Of a stretch of DNA of 63,736 bases, positions 9,683 through 22,520 are shown piece by piece (the stretch's first letter is position 1; every line of letters begins with the position of its first letter). Source of the DNA: Circinella minor (lineage: Eukaryota; Mucoromycota; Mucoromycetes; Mucorales; Lichtheimiaceae). Location of the stretch: positions 1 through 63,736 of the forward strand of contig JAEPRB010000229.1 in assembly GCA_016758965.1 (NCBI GenBank), read 5' to 3'. A program made the translations under genes and the position numbers. Under the pieces are notes generated by a model, which saw only the letters and a program-made list of their open reading frames with translations, searched no databases and was not told where the DNA came from.

Positions 9683-11408
9683 ATGACAACAACAGCTACA
9701 ACGACTCCTTTACCTCGAGTTCCAAATCCTCAAGGTGGTGCTTCCCTTATGATTGCATTACAATGTAACAACAAAAAGGTTCTTATTGTTGGGAATAACT
9801 CCATTGCTTCCAACCGCGTTCTCTCGTCTCTTGAAGCTGATGCTACAGTATATCTCGTTGGATCTAAAAAAAACATGGTTTCTGAACTTATTTATCGTAT
9901 TGAACAACAACAAATTCAATGGCTTGGTGACACATTTGACATTAACTTTTTGGACAACAGTTTACCAGATATTGTATTTGTCTGCGAAAGCAACAATCGC
10001 GACTTTGCCACGCCGATTGTTCAAGCGTGTCGTACCCGACGTATTCTTATCAATGTCACAGACGCCAACGACCTGTGTGATTTCTTCATGACGTCGACTT
10101 ATCGTGATCAATCATTGCAAATTGCTGTTTCTACAAACGGTCAAGCCTCGAAATTATCTAATAGAATTCGCCGCCATGTGGCTGCTTCTTTACCTGTCAA
10201 TCTTGGTGATGCTGTACGCAGAGTAGGGCTATTGCGGCAAAAGGTCCGTCAATCAGATCCGTCATCAGAAGCAAGTGGTCGACGTATGAAATGGTTGGCA
10301 CAAATTTGTGAATATTGGAGTATGGATCGGTTGGCTGAATTATCGGATCAGAATATGGAGGATTTGTTAGAAGCATACCATCAGGATGAAGGATATGAAA
10401 GCGTTGGAAAAACAGAACGATTGGCTTCCCTTGGTGTACCACCCCGACCTCAACAACCTACACAACAGGAACAAGGACAACCGCCATCAGGAATGAAAAA
10501 AGGAAAGATCACTCTGGTCGGTGCAGGGCCTGGTGATCCAAATTTGTTGACTATGGCCGCACACAATGCAATTCAAGAGGCAGATTTGGTTCTTGCGGAC
10601 AAGATTGTCCCTGCTGAAGTAATTGCATTAGTTCAATGTGAACTGAGGATTGCCCGAAAGTTCCCAGGCAACGCCGATGCTGCACAGGAAGAGTTTAATC
10701 AAATGGCAGTGAAAGCATTAAATCAAGGCAAACAAGTTGTACGCTTAAAACAAGGAGGTAAGAAAACATAACTTGATAAGGGAAGGAAAAGAGGAATAAC
10801 GTATAGATATGGTTCAGATAGCTGACAGAGAAAAAAAATTAGATCCGTACTTGTTTGGGCGAGGTGGTGAAGAAGTCTTACATTTTAGAAAGTTTGGCTA
10901 CACCCCTCATGTGATTCCCGGTATCTCGTCATCTGTGGCTGCTCCACTTCTTGCCGGTATTCCCTTGACTCATCGATCCGTTGCATCCCAATTTCTTGTT
11001 ACTACTGGCACAGGTGCTAAAAATTCATTGGCACCTTTACCCACATTTGATGCTCACCGTACGGATGTGTTTTTAATGGCTATCCATCGCTTATCAGCAT
11101 TGACTCAAGACTTGGTTAAGAAGCAAAAATATCCTGCGGACTTGTCATGTGCTATTATCGAACGAGCAAGCTGTACAGATCAACGTATTGTCTATGGAAG
11201 GCTGGATAATATCGTCCAATTATTGGATAGTGTAGGTGGCAGTCGTCCGCCAGGGTTATTGGTTATTGGTCATGCTATAGATGTTCTGAAAGAAAATGAA
11301 AAACATGGTCTTCAAGGTGTTGCAAGTACATTTTTGTCTGGTACTGGTGCTTGTTCCCTAAATGCTGATAACGTTTTACAACTTCATGATCCTGAAAGCG
11401 TATGCTAA
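9683..11408 (+). CDS. MET1: Bifunctional siroheme-synthase-like / uroporphyrinogen-III C-methyltransferase
   Basis: Two exons, 9683-10757 and 10843-11408 (intron GTAAGA...TTAG), 546 residues. The N-terminal third resembles Met8/CysG precorrin-2 dehydrogenase, including the INVTDANDLCDFF region that carries the catalytic Asp. From residue about 273 the SUMT domain shows LVGAGPGDPNLLTM, RLKQGDPYLFGRGGEE (rebuilt exactly across the splice) and VIPGISSSVAAPLLAGIPLT, the SAM- and porphyrin-binding signatures. SUMT methylates uroporphyrinogen III to precorrin-2 on the way to siroheme, the cofactor of sulfite and nitrite reductases. The fused layout matches filamentous-fungal and fission-yeast homologs. 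Oddity: the N-terminal nucleotide-binding loop reads VGNNSIAS instead of the usual GGGxVA, so dehydrogenase activity is doubtful. A duplicated upstream element and CCAAT box suggest regulated expression. Confidence 0.93.
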
Positions 11409-11682
11409 ACAAGCCACATTCTATCATTGCATTATGTGTAATTTATACCCTCATCTCGGCTAAAGCCGATTTTACGTCATACTTTTTTCTGTACCAATTA
11501 CCCGTATTTTTCCTAAAAACGTTTTTCATTAATTATAGTAGATACATGTAGAGTTTAAATGTGCTACTAAAATACATATTTTTGTTTATTTGAACAAACA
11601 ATGTTGTGTATATTATATAGATGAGGTAGAATATAAGAGGGGAGTGTGTTTGAAATGTGGTTTGGACTTGGTTTGCAGTTTA

Positions 11683-14600
11683 CTAATCAACAAGCTTGGC
11701 AAAAGCCATGGTATTTCTTGAGAAGTAATCTGCAATAACTGAGAATCCATCCTCTTCACTATCGAGCTATTTTTGTCAAATAGTTACAAATTTTTTATAC
11801 ACAAAATGTTAGTAAATAATAATAGGATGACTTGTTACATTATCGTTATTTTTCTTATACCTGTTCAAAGAACAAATCATGGCGATCCGCATTTGCTTCT
11901 TGTGTTCGGCGAATTTCTGAAATCATACGATGTTGAATAGCACATTGGGGACATTCTCGATCACTTTCACCAAGACACCTAAAAGAAAAAAAAGTATTAT
12001 TAAGTATCCTACACAACAATCTGTCATTTTTTTGCTGTTGTCCGAAAGAAAGACTTACCGTTGATGATAGGAATGCCGACAAAGAAAATGTATAGCCGGT
12101 AAATCAAGCATACCATCACATCCACTACATTTTTGAACTTGAAAGATACGAGCACTAAAAAAATCATACATATGAGCTATATATATATGTGTGTATGTTT
12201 CAATGACAAAACTCCTATATATTACCTGGTTTGCAATTCCTCAATTTCATTCCGTCTTCTTTCCGTTTCTCCCCGATAACTCGATATTAGCTCTTCATTC
12301 TATATAAATACAAAGGCGAAAAATGATAATGTGGATCATTCCAATACTCATGTCAGTAAAGCTATATATTTGCTCAATGAAACACACATATACTGTAATA
12401 AAACAAACCTGCTTCAGATCCTCTCGCTCATGCTCAATCTTCTTGCCAATATATCGTTTAATAAGACCAATCGTAGCAACATTACTTTGAGATAAGGCTT
12501 GAACAACTTGAATAGGCGGTAATAAATTTTGGGAATCAATATGATTAATCACAGAGAGAAGTTCGGGTGTTGACTTCGATAAAATTTCCGGGTTTGACGA
12601 AAAGTACGTGAGTACCATTGGGTATAATGAGGAATCTTTTGGGCTACAGAAAGATATTTATATGTAAATGTTCAGACTTCTCTCCGTCCTTGTTCTTGAC
12701 TGTAAAATTAAAATTTATCTTCCTTACCCATATTTGCGTACGCTTTCAATGACACGATCGGTTTCTTCCTTCTCCATCCAAAATCGAAGTATATCAGTAT
12801 ACATACATGTCTTCTCGTACAGATAAACGACGCCTTCATCAAATTGCTTGAGTTGACATAGTACCAAGGCCTGATTTGTATCATACTCAACCGAATCATC
12901 TTTCAAAAGAGCCAGTGCATTCACACGGAACTCTTTACGACGCTTTTGTCGTTCACGTTCATTCAATTGACTATAATTGTTTTGCGCGGGTATTTGAGGT
13001 GACATAAGTGGGACTGGGTGTTCATCCATCAAATAGAGTTCAAGCAATGTATTCCAGATTGTTTTACGTTCTTCTTTCTCTTGAGGAGATAGTGTATGTT
13101 GAGACGTATTCATACCGTTGGAGTGATGCTTCTCATTACCATAACTACGAGTAGATGCCGCATCACCTGTCTTTGCTACAGAAATCAACTTCTCGTTCGA
13201 ACTACCCCACCGTTTTTCATAAACCCGTTCCAAAAGCATGACTAAACAGTCAGGTCGTTCAACGAATGCTGGCATGAATATTCGTGCCGATGGTGGTGTA
13301 TAGCTTAACCCTTTTCGAAGATGAGTCTTACTATCGTTCATTCCATTGGGCGTTGATGTACTATTTAGTCCGCTGTTACCGGAATGAATTGAGCCTGTAT
13401 CATTTGGTGTACCTGCAAACGGCAGGATCGATAAATTTTGAAGCGCAGTTGTTGTATTTTTAGTAGATGGTGTCGGTGATAAAGCATCATCTTGAGTGGG
13501 AACTTTGTTACTGTCATTATTGATTCGTTCTCCAGTCTGCGTAGTAAGAACCCCAGTACAAAGATCAATCAATAATTGAGTTGTTTGTTCAGGAAGATGC
13601 GTTAAGAGTGTTTTACTATATTTTTGTAAACTCTTATCGGCCTATTTTTTCAAAGAACCTAACATTACCAAAGTAGTTCTAAACACATATATACTTGGTC
13701 ATCCCCAAGTGATTTTTGCTATTACCTCATGTGGAGTAAGCTTTCGTATGTAATGGAGAGCAGCATCATAATCTCGCATATCTTCAATGACTATATCAAG
13801 ATACCTATAAAAAAGAAAAAAAAAACATTATCAAAACCTCAGATTCTTCTTGTCATCCATTTATGATATCGGCCTTAACTTACAAATCATGTTCCTGAAA
13901 CTTTTCGGCTAGATAGACAGCATGCTCATAATATCCAGCCTGCCGACACACACTAATCGCTGTTTCAAGATCAAAATTTAGATCAGAATCAGTCTATCAT
14001 AAGATATCCATATTATTTTTTTGGTGAGTAAAATATGGCAATAAAACTATTGGTTCAATTGTGTTTTCTTTTTATTTAGTCAAATAACCTTAATAAATTG
14101 ATCCAGCCGGGATACATCTTTGAGCTTCGTGTAGCAGTTTAGCAAGAGCGTCGTGTGATCAGCATTCGCCAAACCCTGTGAATGAAGTTCTTGCAAATAA
14201 TTTGTCAAATTATATATCCGTTGCGCATCCAAAAACTAGTTTTGTTACTGTTAGTTTTTCGTCCTTTATCTCCGCTTCTTGACGAGAGAGAGTATGTAGC
14301 AGTAATTTTTTCACTAATATGTATTACCTTTCTAATCACATATGACGGTTCGAGTTGTCCGATCGTTCGTATGTATTGTTCAATAGCACCATCATAATCT
14401 CCTTTTCTGTTTATAACCAAGAAAGAAAAATTAATATCAAAGTTGGCTTTATATTCTTTCCAGTTCCAAAATTCTTAGGTTAAAGATACTCACAAATATA
14501 AATGATCACCATATTTCTTAAAAATTTCCGCAATGCTAGCATCATCATATTTCTGCATATGGGCCAGATTGATAGCAAGGATATACAAGTTTAACTTGAA

Positions 14601-16240
14601 GAGGATTTCCAATTTGGTAGGTGTATCCTTTTCATCAAGATGATAAACCTAAAACAATTAAAGGAACCTTGTTAGTTTATACAATATTATATAGCCAATC
14701 TCTCGTCTTCAGTATTTTAGTATATATGAGTGCATTTACCTTGCCATCCATACCCACAACCCATACGGAGTTCCATTCGCAGAAAACACTACGAATACCT
14801 CCAACGAATGTTCCCACATAAGCAATAAATTTGTTAGCTGTATCAAAAATGGTAACCTTTGTGAATTCACTCATAGCGTTACGTCTTGAACTGAAAGAAA
14901 GAGCGGGTCGTGCAGCACTTGATAAATGCGATGTTGTGGTAACTGGTGGAGACACAATCACCAAATAATTTGACTTAAACCATGTCAAAGAAGACTTTGG
15001 CGTATCATAAGCAAAACAAGGCCCTCGACCTGTCGAGTCATAAAAATAAATTGCTTCATCACGACCTACAACCATTTCTTGTACATCACTCATAATAGCA
15101 CATCCTAAATCACAACCTTGCTCATCCAGCGTGGTCTATTTTTTTTCATGAGCTCCGGGAATTGTATCTATAATCACGGCTCTTCTAAAATGTTGTAAAA
15201 TATACTTTACCACTGTAGGCTTGTTAGCAGTTGTGTTATAAGACATGATGCTGTCCGTCGTCACAATGAATAAGATGGTGGATTTTGTTTGCTCACGGAA
15301 TCCCAGACCTATGTGTTACAATTTACATAAGAGTGAAGACATTATACATACGTTATATTAATGTTTAGAATATTACCTGTGATGGGTTCTTCGCCTTCAT
15401 AAATGACCTTTTGTTTTACTGTCCGATCTTTCGATAAATCACCTCGAACATGAATTACCACACCGCTGGTTAAACCAACAGCAAGTTGTGACATGTTATC
15501 CAACACTGCGATTGTAGATACCGGATAAGGTTTTATTCCATGTTGGATTTTTATCATTCGAATACACGTTGGGGTAGCTGTATGCTTGTCATTAGCTTTA
15601 TGTCGATCTACAGAATCAAGGTCCCAAAATTTAACGACTGGTGTACCATTATCTTCTTCCTGGTGATAGATATACATGAACATATACATATATAAATTAT
15701 CATTATTATTATTATACTATTAATACAGGATAGATTCCATTTATTACTGTTGAATATATTTCCATTTCACTTACACCAACAGTGACCAATACATTTTTTT
15801 GTTTTAATTGTTTAAGGTGAGTAACGCGGCCACCACTGTACGCGACAAAGGAGTGAGTTTTGAAGTTACGATCGCTAATATAGACCTGACCTTTAGAATG
15901 TATTAAAATTAGTTAAGAATTGCTTTAATATATAACTTTTGTTAGTCATTCATTGTATGAATATATCGTCATCTTTTCTTTTAAATGAGAAAAAGGATAT
16001 CAGCTAAAGTAATTTGCCCTCGACCACTTGTAATAACAGATATATCAGACCCCTATACATATTTAATACCAACGAGATGTGATAATATTATGTCTTTTAT
16101 AAGTTTGACTTGATAAACATGAATGAGCTAAGGAATTCAATATAAACCTGAAATACAGCTGGTGATTTGGAATTGTCAGAAGGGTCAATGACTTGCTGTT
16201 TATCGAAAAAATTAAATTGTCGCCACTGAGCTATTGACAT
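11683..16240 (-). CDS. VPS11: Vacuolar sorting protein 11 (HOPS/CORVET core, RING-H2)
   Basis: Seventeen exons, all phases checked: 16148-16240, 16001-16052, 15775-15899, 15377-15659, 15211-15308, 14740-15135, 14494-14648, 14328-14406, 14089-14235, 13884-13993, 13726-13804, 12728-13641, 12409-12643, 12226-12299, 12059-12154, 11861-11978, 11683-11766; 1045 residues, close to yeast Vps11. The start MSIAQWRQFNFFDK matches the family N-terminus. A beta-propeller region is followed by clathrin-repeat-like helices and a C-terminal RING-H2 (CSGC, CRHSYHQRC, CPQC). VPS11 is a shared core subunit of the HOPS and CORVET tethers for endosome and vacuole fusion. Intron 2 (15900-16000) is AT-AC and U12-type; the others are GT-AG. 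Exon 12 has a Ser/Thr-rich low-complexity insert. The gene is divergent from the AlkB gene, 150 bp away. Confidence 0.96.
15900..16000 (-). other. U12-type AT-AC intron in VPS11
   Basis: On the minus strand the 101-nt intron begins ATATCCTTT, the U12 5' splice-site consensus. It contains TTCTTAAC, close to the U12 branch consensus TTCCTTAAC, with the branch A 13 nt from the end, and it terminates in AC. Splicing here joins G to AT (Asp codon) and restores a frame colinear with VPS11 family members (SGRG then a Gly-Gln turn at the same spacing). Reading through hits a stop within eight codons, and I see no GT-AG pair that keeps the conserved residues. Confidence 0.9.
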
Positions 16241-16390
16241 TTCGAATACCAAGGAGTTAAAGCGAAAAAAGTGGCGGATAAAGCGGAGCAAGGCAAAGAG
16301 TTTCGAAATTATACTTGTTTCCGATAATAATCAGAGTTTCGTTGCGTTTTGCTTTTTTTTTTGTTCTTTCCTATACAACCGAAAAAAAAC
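16241..16390. promoter_or_regulatory. Divergent promoter, VPS11 / AlkB-like
   Basis: 150 bp separate the two start codons. A T-rich block lies near 16345-16360 and an A-run immediately precedes the AlkB ATG; there is no clear TATA box. The two genes probably share regulatory DNA. Confidence 0.5.
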
Positions 16391-17469
16391 ATGCATAGAA
16401 TAGATTATGGTGATGAAATACCTGGTCTTTTATTAATACAAAACTTTGTCACTTCAGAAGAAGAAACTTCAATGATTAAGGATATTGATAAAAATCAGTG
16501 GTGCGGTTTAGGTATCAGGTAAAGAGAGAAGTAAAAGAAATAATGTAGATATTATCCTAGAAGTCATAAAAGAACATCTTAGGGACGGTACTTTAACGGA
16601 GCAAATACTATGATATAGTCCCAACCCAGAATTGAAAAGAAGAACGCAACAATATGGTCACTTATTTAGCTATAGATATAGGTAATAATATTATAATGTT
16701 TTTTTATATACTGTGTATATTCAAGAAATAAAAAGAACAAAAAAAACTCATTCAGTAACCATGGAAATGAAGAAAGGTGCTTGAGGAACTAGGTCCATTA
16801 CCGGAATTCTCTAGAACAGTTGTTAAACGTATAATGGAAAATGATCTAATGCCAAATACACCTAATCACCTTTTGGTTAACGAGTATAATCTTGGTCAAG
16901 GTATCATGCCACACACAGGTAAAATAAAATAAATATATGCGCCACAGCTTGAAGCAATTTTTTTTTGACATTCTGAGAAAAAAAATCTTATGAAACAGAT
17001 GCACCTGCACTATTTGGACCAGCCATTCTATCACTATCATTACTATCTGCATGCGTGATGAAGTTCACTCACGTGGAGACGGGCCATACAGTTGATATTT
17101 TACTACGTGAGAAATTTGATATTTGCATTTTATCTCATTGAAAAATCTGGTAGAATAATGCAATTAACCATTTTTTAATGTAGCGCGTCTATCTATGGTG
17201 GTAATGAGAGGCGATTCAAGATACAAATACAAGCATTCTATTTCAAAGGATCATATTGAAACTGCATCAGATGGTACTGCTGTACACAGAAACCGTCGAG
17301 TTTCCTTAACTTTCCGAGGTAAACTTTTGATTTTCGCATTCCCTATTTGATTCCTTCCTGGGTTATACACTGATTTTTTTTCTATATAGAAATAGTAGCT
17401 TGGGAAGCACCACCAACAGAGAACACGTGCAACCTCACCAGTTGTTGTAGTAATGCTAGTTCAAAGTAA
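16391..17469 (+). CDS. AlkB-family 2-oxoglutarate/Fe(II) dioxygenase, ALKBH8-like domain
   Basis: Six exons: 16391-16518, 16619-16681, 16773-16918, 16999-17106, 17184-17318, 17390-17469; 219 residues. The order PGLLLIQNFV, RRTQQYGHLF, NEYNLGQGIMPHTD, then SLSLLSACVM, RPRLSMVVMRGDSRY and RRVSLTFR is that of the ALKBH8 oxygenase domain. Predicted iron ligands are H111 and D113 (HTD) and H166; R187 and R193 are the 2-oxoglutarate/substrate arginines. Human ALKBH8 adds an RRM and a methyltransferase for tRNA wobble uridine; here only the oxygenase domain is present, so the substrate (tRNA, other nucleic acid or protein) is open. The exon 3 acceptor is chosen at 16771-16772 because only it keeps frame. 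The short C-terminus ends in Cys/Ser/Asn. Confidence 0.88.
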
Positions 17470-17635
17470 ATTTTCTTTTCCTCCCTTCTTCCCTACTTCT
17501 TCTCTTGACCTGTACCAACCCCCTTTATTTTTTCGTTATACAAACTTATATATTATTAGTCTCTGTACTTTACAGGACGAAAAAAGTAAAATACAAATAC
17601 AAATATAATATTAATATTCTGCAGATATATGTAAT

Positions 17636-18875
17636 ATGAAAAGCACTCTTCGGAACAAAACTGAAGCTCGACCACACCGAGACGTTAAAAAACGATGTCA
17701 ACAACATACTGCTTCAATACAACAGCAAGAACAACTACAAAAACAAACAGGCTCGTCTTATACTAGTCGTAATACCCGTGGAGGTACACCACATTCAATA
17801 AACAGGTCTTCTTCAGACACTTTTTCTTCTTGCTCACCAGCTTCTGATCCGAAAAAGTTATCTTCTCCAGCGAATAATAGCATAAACGCAATTAATGAGC
17901 GAATTTCACGGCTTTCCATGGGTAATCAACTACCTAACTCAAAATTACCACGCCGACTTCAACCAAGTCAAAGTCAACAAGCAAGATTAATACCCATACC
18001 CCCTTTACAAGCACGCGCCACAAAAAGCGAAACAACAATTAACAAAGGCAAGAATATTACGCGGTGTATAAGTTTGCAGGATGAAGCAAAAACAATGGCG
18101 GGAGCAGCAATAGAGATCGATCGACAATGTTTACGGAAGCAAAATAATGGCAATTTTCATTCAATATGGATAACTCGCAAAAATCACCATAAAATTAAAG
18201 AAAGTGATAAAGTCCACAATGAGAAAAATATCTATTATGATAATCAGACAATTAGTGGTAACGACCATTTGGTTGAAGCAGCACAGTCAAGGCTAAAGAA
18301 TTTATTATTGGCCCAAGAAAGACAGTTAGATATGCATGAACAACTAAAGCAAACGTTTGGTGATATAGTTGATCAGGAAGAAGAAAATGGGACTGAGCTT
18401 ATACATCAGTTAAGGGTACATTTAGATCAACAAGCATTACATATACAAGACCTGGAGCGGGCATTGGCACTAGAAAGGTCAAGAAAAGGTAGTATTGGAT
18501 TGGTGGGCTGATGAGGTGCCAAATTGAGAAAAAAAGATAAGCAGAATTATTAACTGACAAAGAGCAAAAACCTTACTATGGGATAATTCAGGAGATTTTC
18601 GTCGTAAATTTGAAACTGAAAAACAAGCTTTATTGGAGCAACAGCAAGAAAAATTTGATGCACTCAAATCAAAATATCGTACGGGATTGGAGCTGATTGT
18701 GGATCGTTGGCTGAGCAATGAAGCTGCTGAACAAGAAATATGGATGGATCAAATTCGACAACAAGCAGATGACCGTGTTGCACGTGTAGAAGAACGGTGG
18801 ATGGAACGAGCGGCGGATTTACAAGCCGAACTTCGACAGTATCGAGATCAAAATTTTCGAAACATTATAGAATGA
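17636..18875 (+). CDS. Hypothetical coiled-coil protein
   Basis: Two exons, best model 17636-18488 and 18565-18875 (387 residues). The intron is required because the second frame is closed upstream by a TGA; an alternative donor at 18479 with acceptor 18562 also keeps frame. Residues 1-150 are basic, Ser/Gln/Asn-rich and probably disordered. Residues about 210 to the end are heptad-like and rich in Gln, Glu, Arg and Leu (HIQDLERALALER, then EEQ-type helices), consistent with a coiled coil. No domain is recognised. It lies 166 bp downstream of the AlkB gene on the same strand and may be a scaffold or cytoskeletal linker, but that is a guess. Confidence 0.7.
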
Positions 18876-19293
18876 TAATATAAGAAAAAATAGCAATTTT
18901 TAGCAATAATAATAATAAGTTTTTATCATAATACTATAATAAAATGTAATACTTTGTTGTTTATTCAAACAAAGTTTTTAATTGTTTAATTCAAACACAA
19001 AGGAAAAAGAAAAAGAAGAAATAAAACTCTATTATATGTTGTTATTAGAAATGTTTTGGATTTGATTGAAAAAAAGTTAGAAAATCATGGAGAAGTAATG
19101 CCGAAAAGGAATATAATGGGGTGGATACGGGTTTGATAATTAACTGGTCACCATTAATGCAAAATAAACGGTGGAGGACGATTGGTAAATTATATATAAA
19201 TGTTGTGAGTACCGGCTTATTTGTGGGAGCGAGTGTTCTGTGTGAGTTGAACTGAATAGATGATTTTTGAAAAGAAGTTTTATGTGTATGTGT

Positions 19294-21260
19294 CTATGAT
19301 ATGTCCAGTTGTTGTTTGCTCCATTCATATGTAACATAACTAATACTTATAGCAGGCACCACCTAATTGAGAGAAATAAATAAAATGAGTTACCATATAC
19401 AAAAAAATGCATTATATAAACAGGAGATGGTTACCTTTAAAAGCGTAGGACCAAGTCCTCTGTAAAATTCACGAGGACCACCTTTTTGATATGTTACTTT
19501 GACGGCATCCCATGGTGATCGGTATAATGTTGGATGTGCTGTTGTACCTTGTGCTTGGAGTCTCGTTCTTACAACCTAATCGTATAAATAAAAAGAATAT
19601 CACTCAGTAAGTCATGGTGCTTTTAAAATATACAGCTATTCGACGACGCTAAACACTTACATTTAAAGGGTATACGCTTGTTGCTCCTATGGATCCACTA
19701 ATCATACCACATGCCCAAAGTACAAACACGCTTGGTTGTACTGGCCCACCTTCTTGCTCTTCCATATAATCAAGGTATGACAATTTTAAGGTCTCATAGA
19801 TACCCAAATCAAGTGCTTGATATGGGAATACACCTACTAGACCCAATGTCTGTATATATAAAACGAGAAGAAAAGTATGGTCAATAATCCATCATTCCAC
19901 AATCAAGCTGTAATCAAACTTACCAATCCAGGCCAAAATCCACGAAAACCAGAACGAGAATACATATTTTTAATTGTATCCAAAATTAATGACCGTTGTT
20001 TTGCCTTATCCAATTTCCCTTCACGTTGAATCGACATAACACGTGTTTTCAAAGTTTCGAGAGGATAAATAGTCAATTGAGAACACATGCCAGCAACACC
20101 ACCAGCCATGAACCGAGCACTTGTTGGGATAGAATCTTTATCCTCACAATCCAAAGCACTTGCCATGATTCTCTTGCATGTTTCATAAGAATAAAACTTG
20201 ATCGCAGATTCTGGTACAATTTTCACGACGTTTAATCCGTTCCCAACAAAAAATCCTCGCCAACCACCTTGTTTATAAATGGATTCAACAGTTTGTCGCA
20301 AGGTTAATGATTTCTCTTGATGGGTGATAAGATACACTTTGAGACGATCAAAGGGAGCGGTACACGTTCGGGAACAAGCACCTGCAAAACCACCTGCTGC
20401 CAGATAACGCAAAGCATGGTTGGAGGTTTCATCAGTTGGAGGTATTGTTACTTCAGCATCAGGTGATAGACGGGTTGAAGATTGATAATAACGGTAAACT
20501 TCGCTCATATTTGTTTGTGGCAAAAGCTAGACGCACCACGAAACAAAAATAAAAAGGAAAATCAGTATACTACCGTCCGTGCACCCATCCATACGCATTT
20601 GCCCATATTTGCATGCTCTCATACACACGAAAACTCATTTTATCCCTTTTTTCTTACCAATAAAAAGTTTTTAAATTCATTAAAATCAATTACTCCGTTT
20701 CCATCTAAACAATATATATTTCACAACATGAATCATAAACTCAACAACCATCCTCATTATAATTCATCTAGCCTTTCCATGACAAAAACCTATGTTGCTC
20801 AGTTACCTAAATCCATCAATTCCATAAAGTCCATAAATTCTTCTTCTGATATTTCAATGCCTGTGCTCTGTAGTGCTTGTTTAAGGTCGCTTGGTAACAG
20901 CCGGCCATCACCACTACGATCAATTTTTTGAAAGAGCTGCCAGAGCTCTTTTTCCTTATCGTTTACATAGGCTTTGAACTCACCAAAGTCCACAACACCG
21001 TCATTGCTCGTATCACACCTTGCTAAAAGTTCATTGACATATTTATTACGAGCAGGTAAATGGGTCATTTGTGTAAATCCTTTTCGTATAGCATCGCCAT
21101 CAAGATGTCCATTTTTTTGTCGATCCAAAGTAGTAAAAAGATCGCGTATACGGTTATCTCGTTCGCTAGGTGTCTCGGAAAGGTAAAACTCGGTCGATAT
21201 CGTCCGTAAGGCGTTATTATTATTTTTGCTGACTATCGCAGTTGATTCATGTGCTGGCAT
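19294..21260 (-). CDS. SAL1: Ca2+-dependent mitochondrial ATP-Mg/Pi carrier (SCaMC/Sal1)
   Basis: Six exons: 20807-21260, 20658-20704, 19924-20526, 19661-19849, 19435-19575, 19294-19362; 500 residues. The N-terminal half has four EF-hands (loops DRQKNGHLDGDA, DTSNDGVVDFGE, DRSGDGRLLPSD, DGNGVIDFNEF), the last completed only by the 47-nt second exon. The carrier half has three repeats with PFDRLK, PLETLK and PLNVVRTR signatures. The family exchanges ATP-Mg or ADP for phosphate across the inner mitochondrial membrane when cytosolic Ca2+ binds the EF-hand domain. The first EF loop is degenerate (Lys and His at coordinating positions). The gene converges on the coiled-coil gene. Confidence 0.95.
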
Positions 21261-22520
21261 GGTTTACAGCGACATTCATGCATTTATAGATTTAAAAACA
21301 ATAGCTTCAGAAACAAAGAATATAGAACCATGGAAATTGGGTGGGAAATATATCTATGGTTATTTCTCTTTTTTTTCCCCAACCCCGCTCCTGATTCATC
21401 ACTTTTTCTTCTTTTGGTTTCTCCACCCCCCAAAAGTTATCAACCTGATGTTATATTTGGTATGAATCAGATATTTTTGTACTGGAAATATTGCAGTATA
21501 TATTTTCTGTTCATTTAGAATACATGTCTACTACTTTGTTAATATCCTTTTGCTTTCAAGTTCTTTGAGATTAATTTTTTGTTTACTTGGCTTAGATACT
21601 TATTCGGAGATAGAGTGTCCTCCCATGGAAACCAATTTCACATGCACTCATCCTCTGAATTCGTCGGGGGAGAAAGAACCTAAATACAGGTATTTAAAAA
21701 AAAGGTGATAATATAAAGGTAACCCATCGCAACCATAAATGTATATATATTTCACACTCTTTTGAGTAAATTTCACTTACTCTAATGAGTTATAATATGT
21801 TTTATTTCATTTGTTTGCTCTGTTCTAATAAGTGCTTTCTTTGATCCGGAACAGAAACCCGCAGTTTTAAATGGTATCCCGCGGATGTGTGATAAGCACT
21901 ACCTTTTTTTGGGAGCTTCCAAATGCAAAAAAATGTAAATAATTTCTTGGGGTTTGCGTTTTTTTAGAACATTAAAGAATCATTACGTAGAAAAATACAA
22001 AAAAATATGTTAGCTGAAATCTATTTTCTATTCTCATTTCACTGCGTGATGAAACTTTTTATGCAGCTCGAACTGTATGTTTGAATTTGTAACCTAGTAA
22101 TGTGGGGTAATGTTGAAGCTCCATCTTACTAATTATAATACTAAAAATTATGTTATTTATTCATTAAAAAAAGCCGAACAGCAACAGCTCCATATATGTT
22201 CGCCTAGTGATAAAGACATGGGTCAAAATGAAACACATCTGCTCATGTGCAAAAAAAAAAAAACGTCAAATAGAGCAAATGTCGCTGAGTAATCTTTTCA
22301 CTTTCTAGAACTAATTTCCATTGTTTGCTATGTTTGAGTAACTAGCTAGATCATCTCACCAAAAACAAAAGCCGGTGGTAATATTGCACTTCATTAAAAG
22401 ATCTGTTATATTTATCTTCTTTTCCACTCCTCGTTATAAAACACAATTTTATTAGTAAACATATATACCGTAAAATGCAATCTCAAAAATCCAGAAGTAG
22501 TAATATTATAGTAGAGATAA
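21261..22520. other. Intergenic, no gene seen
   Basis: AT-rich upstream region of the carrier and downstream region of the oxidase. It contains poly-A and poly-T tracts and no continuous coding frame with splice support. Confidence 0.5.
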
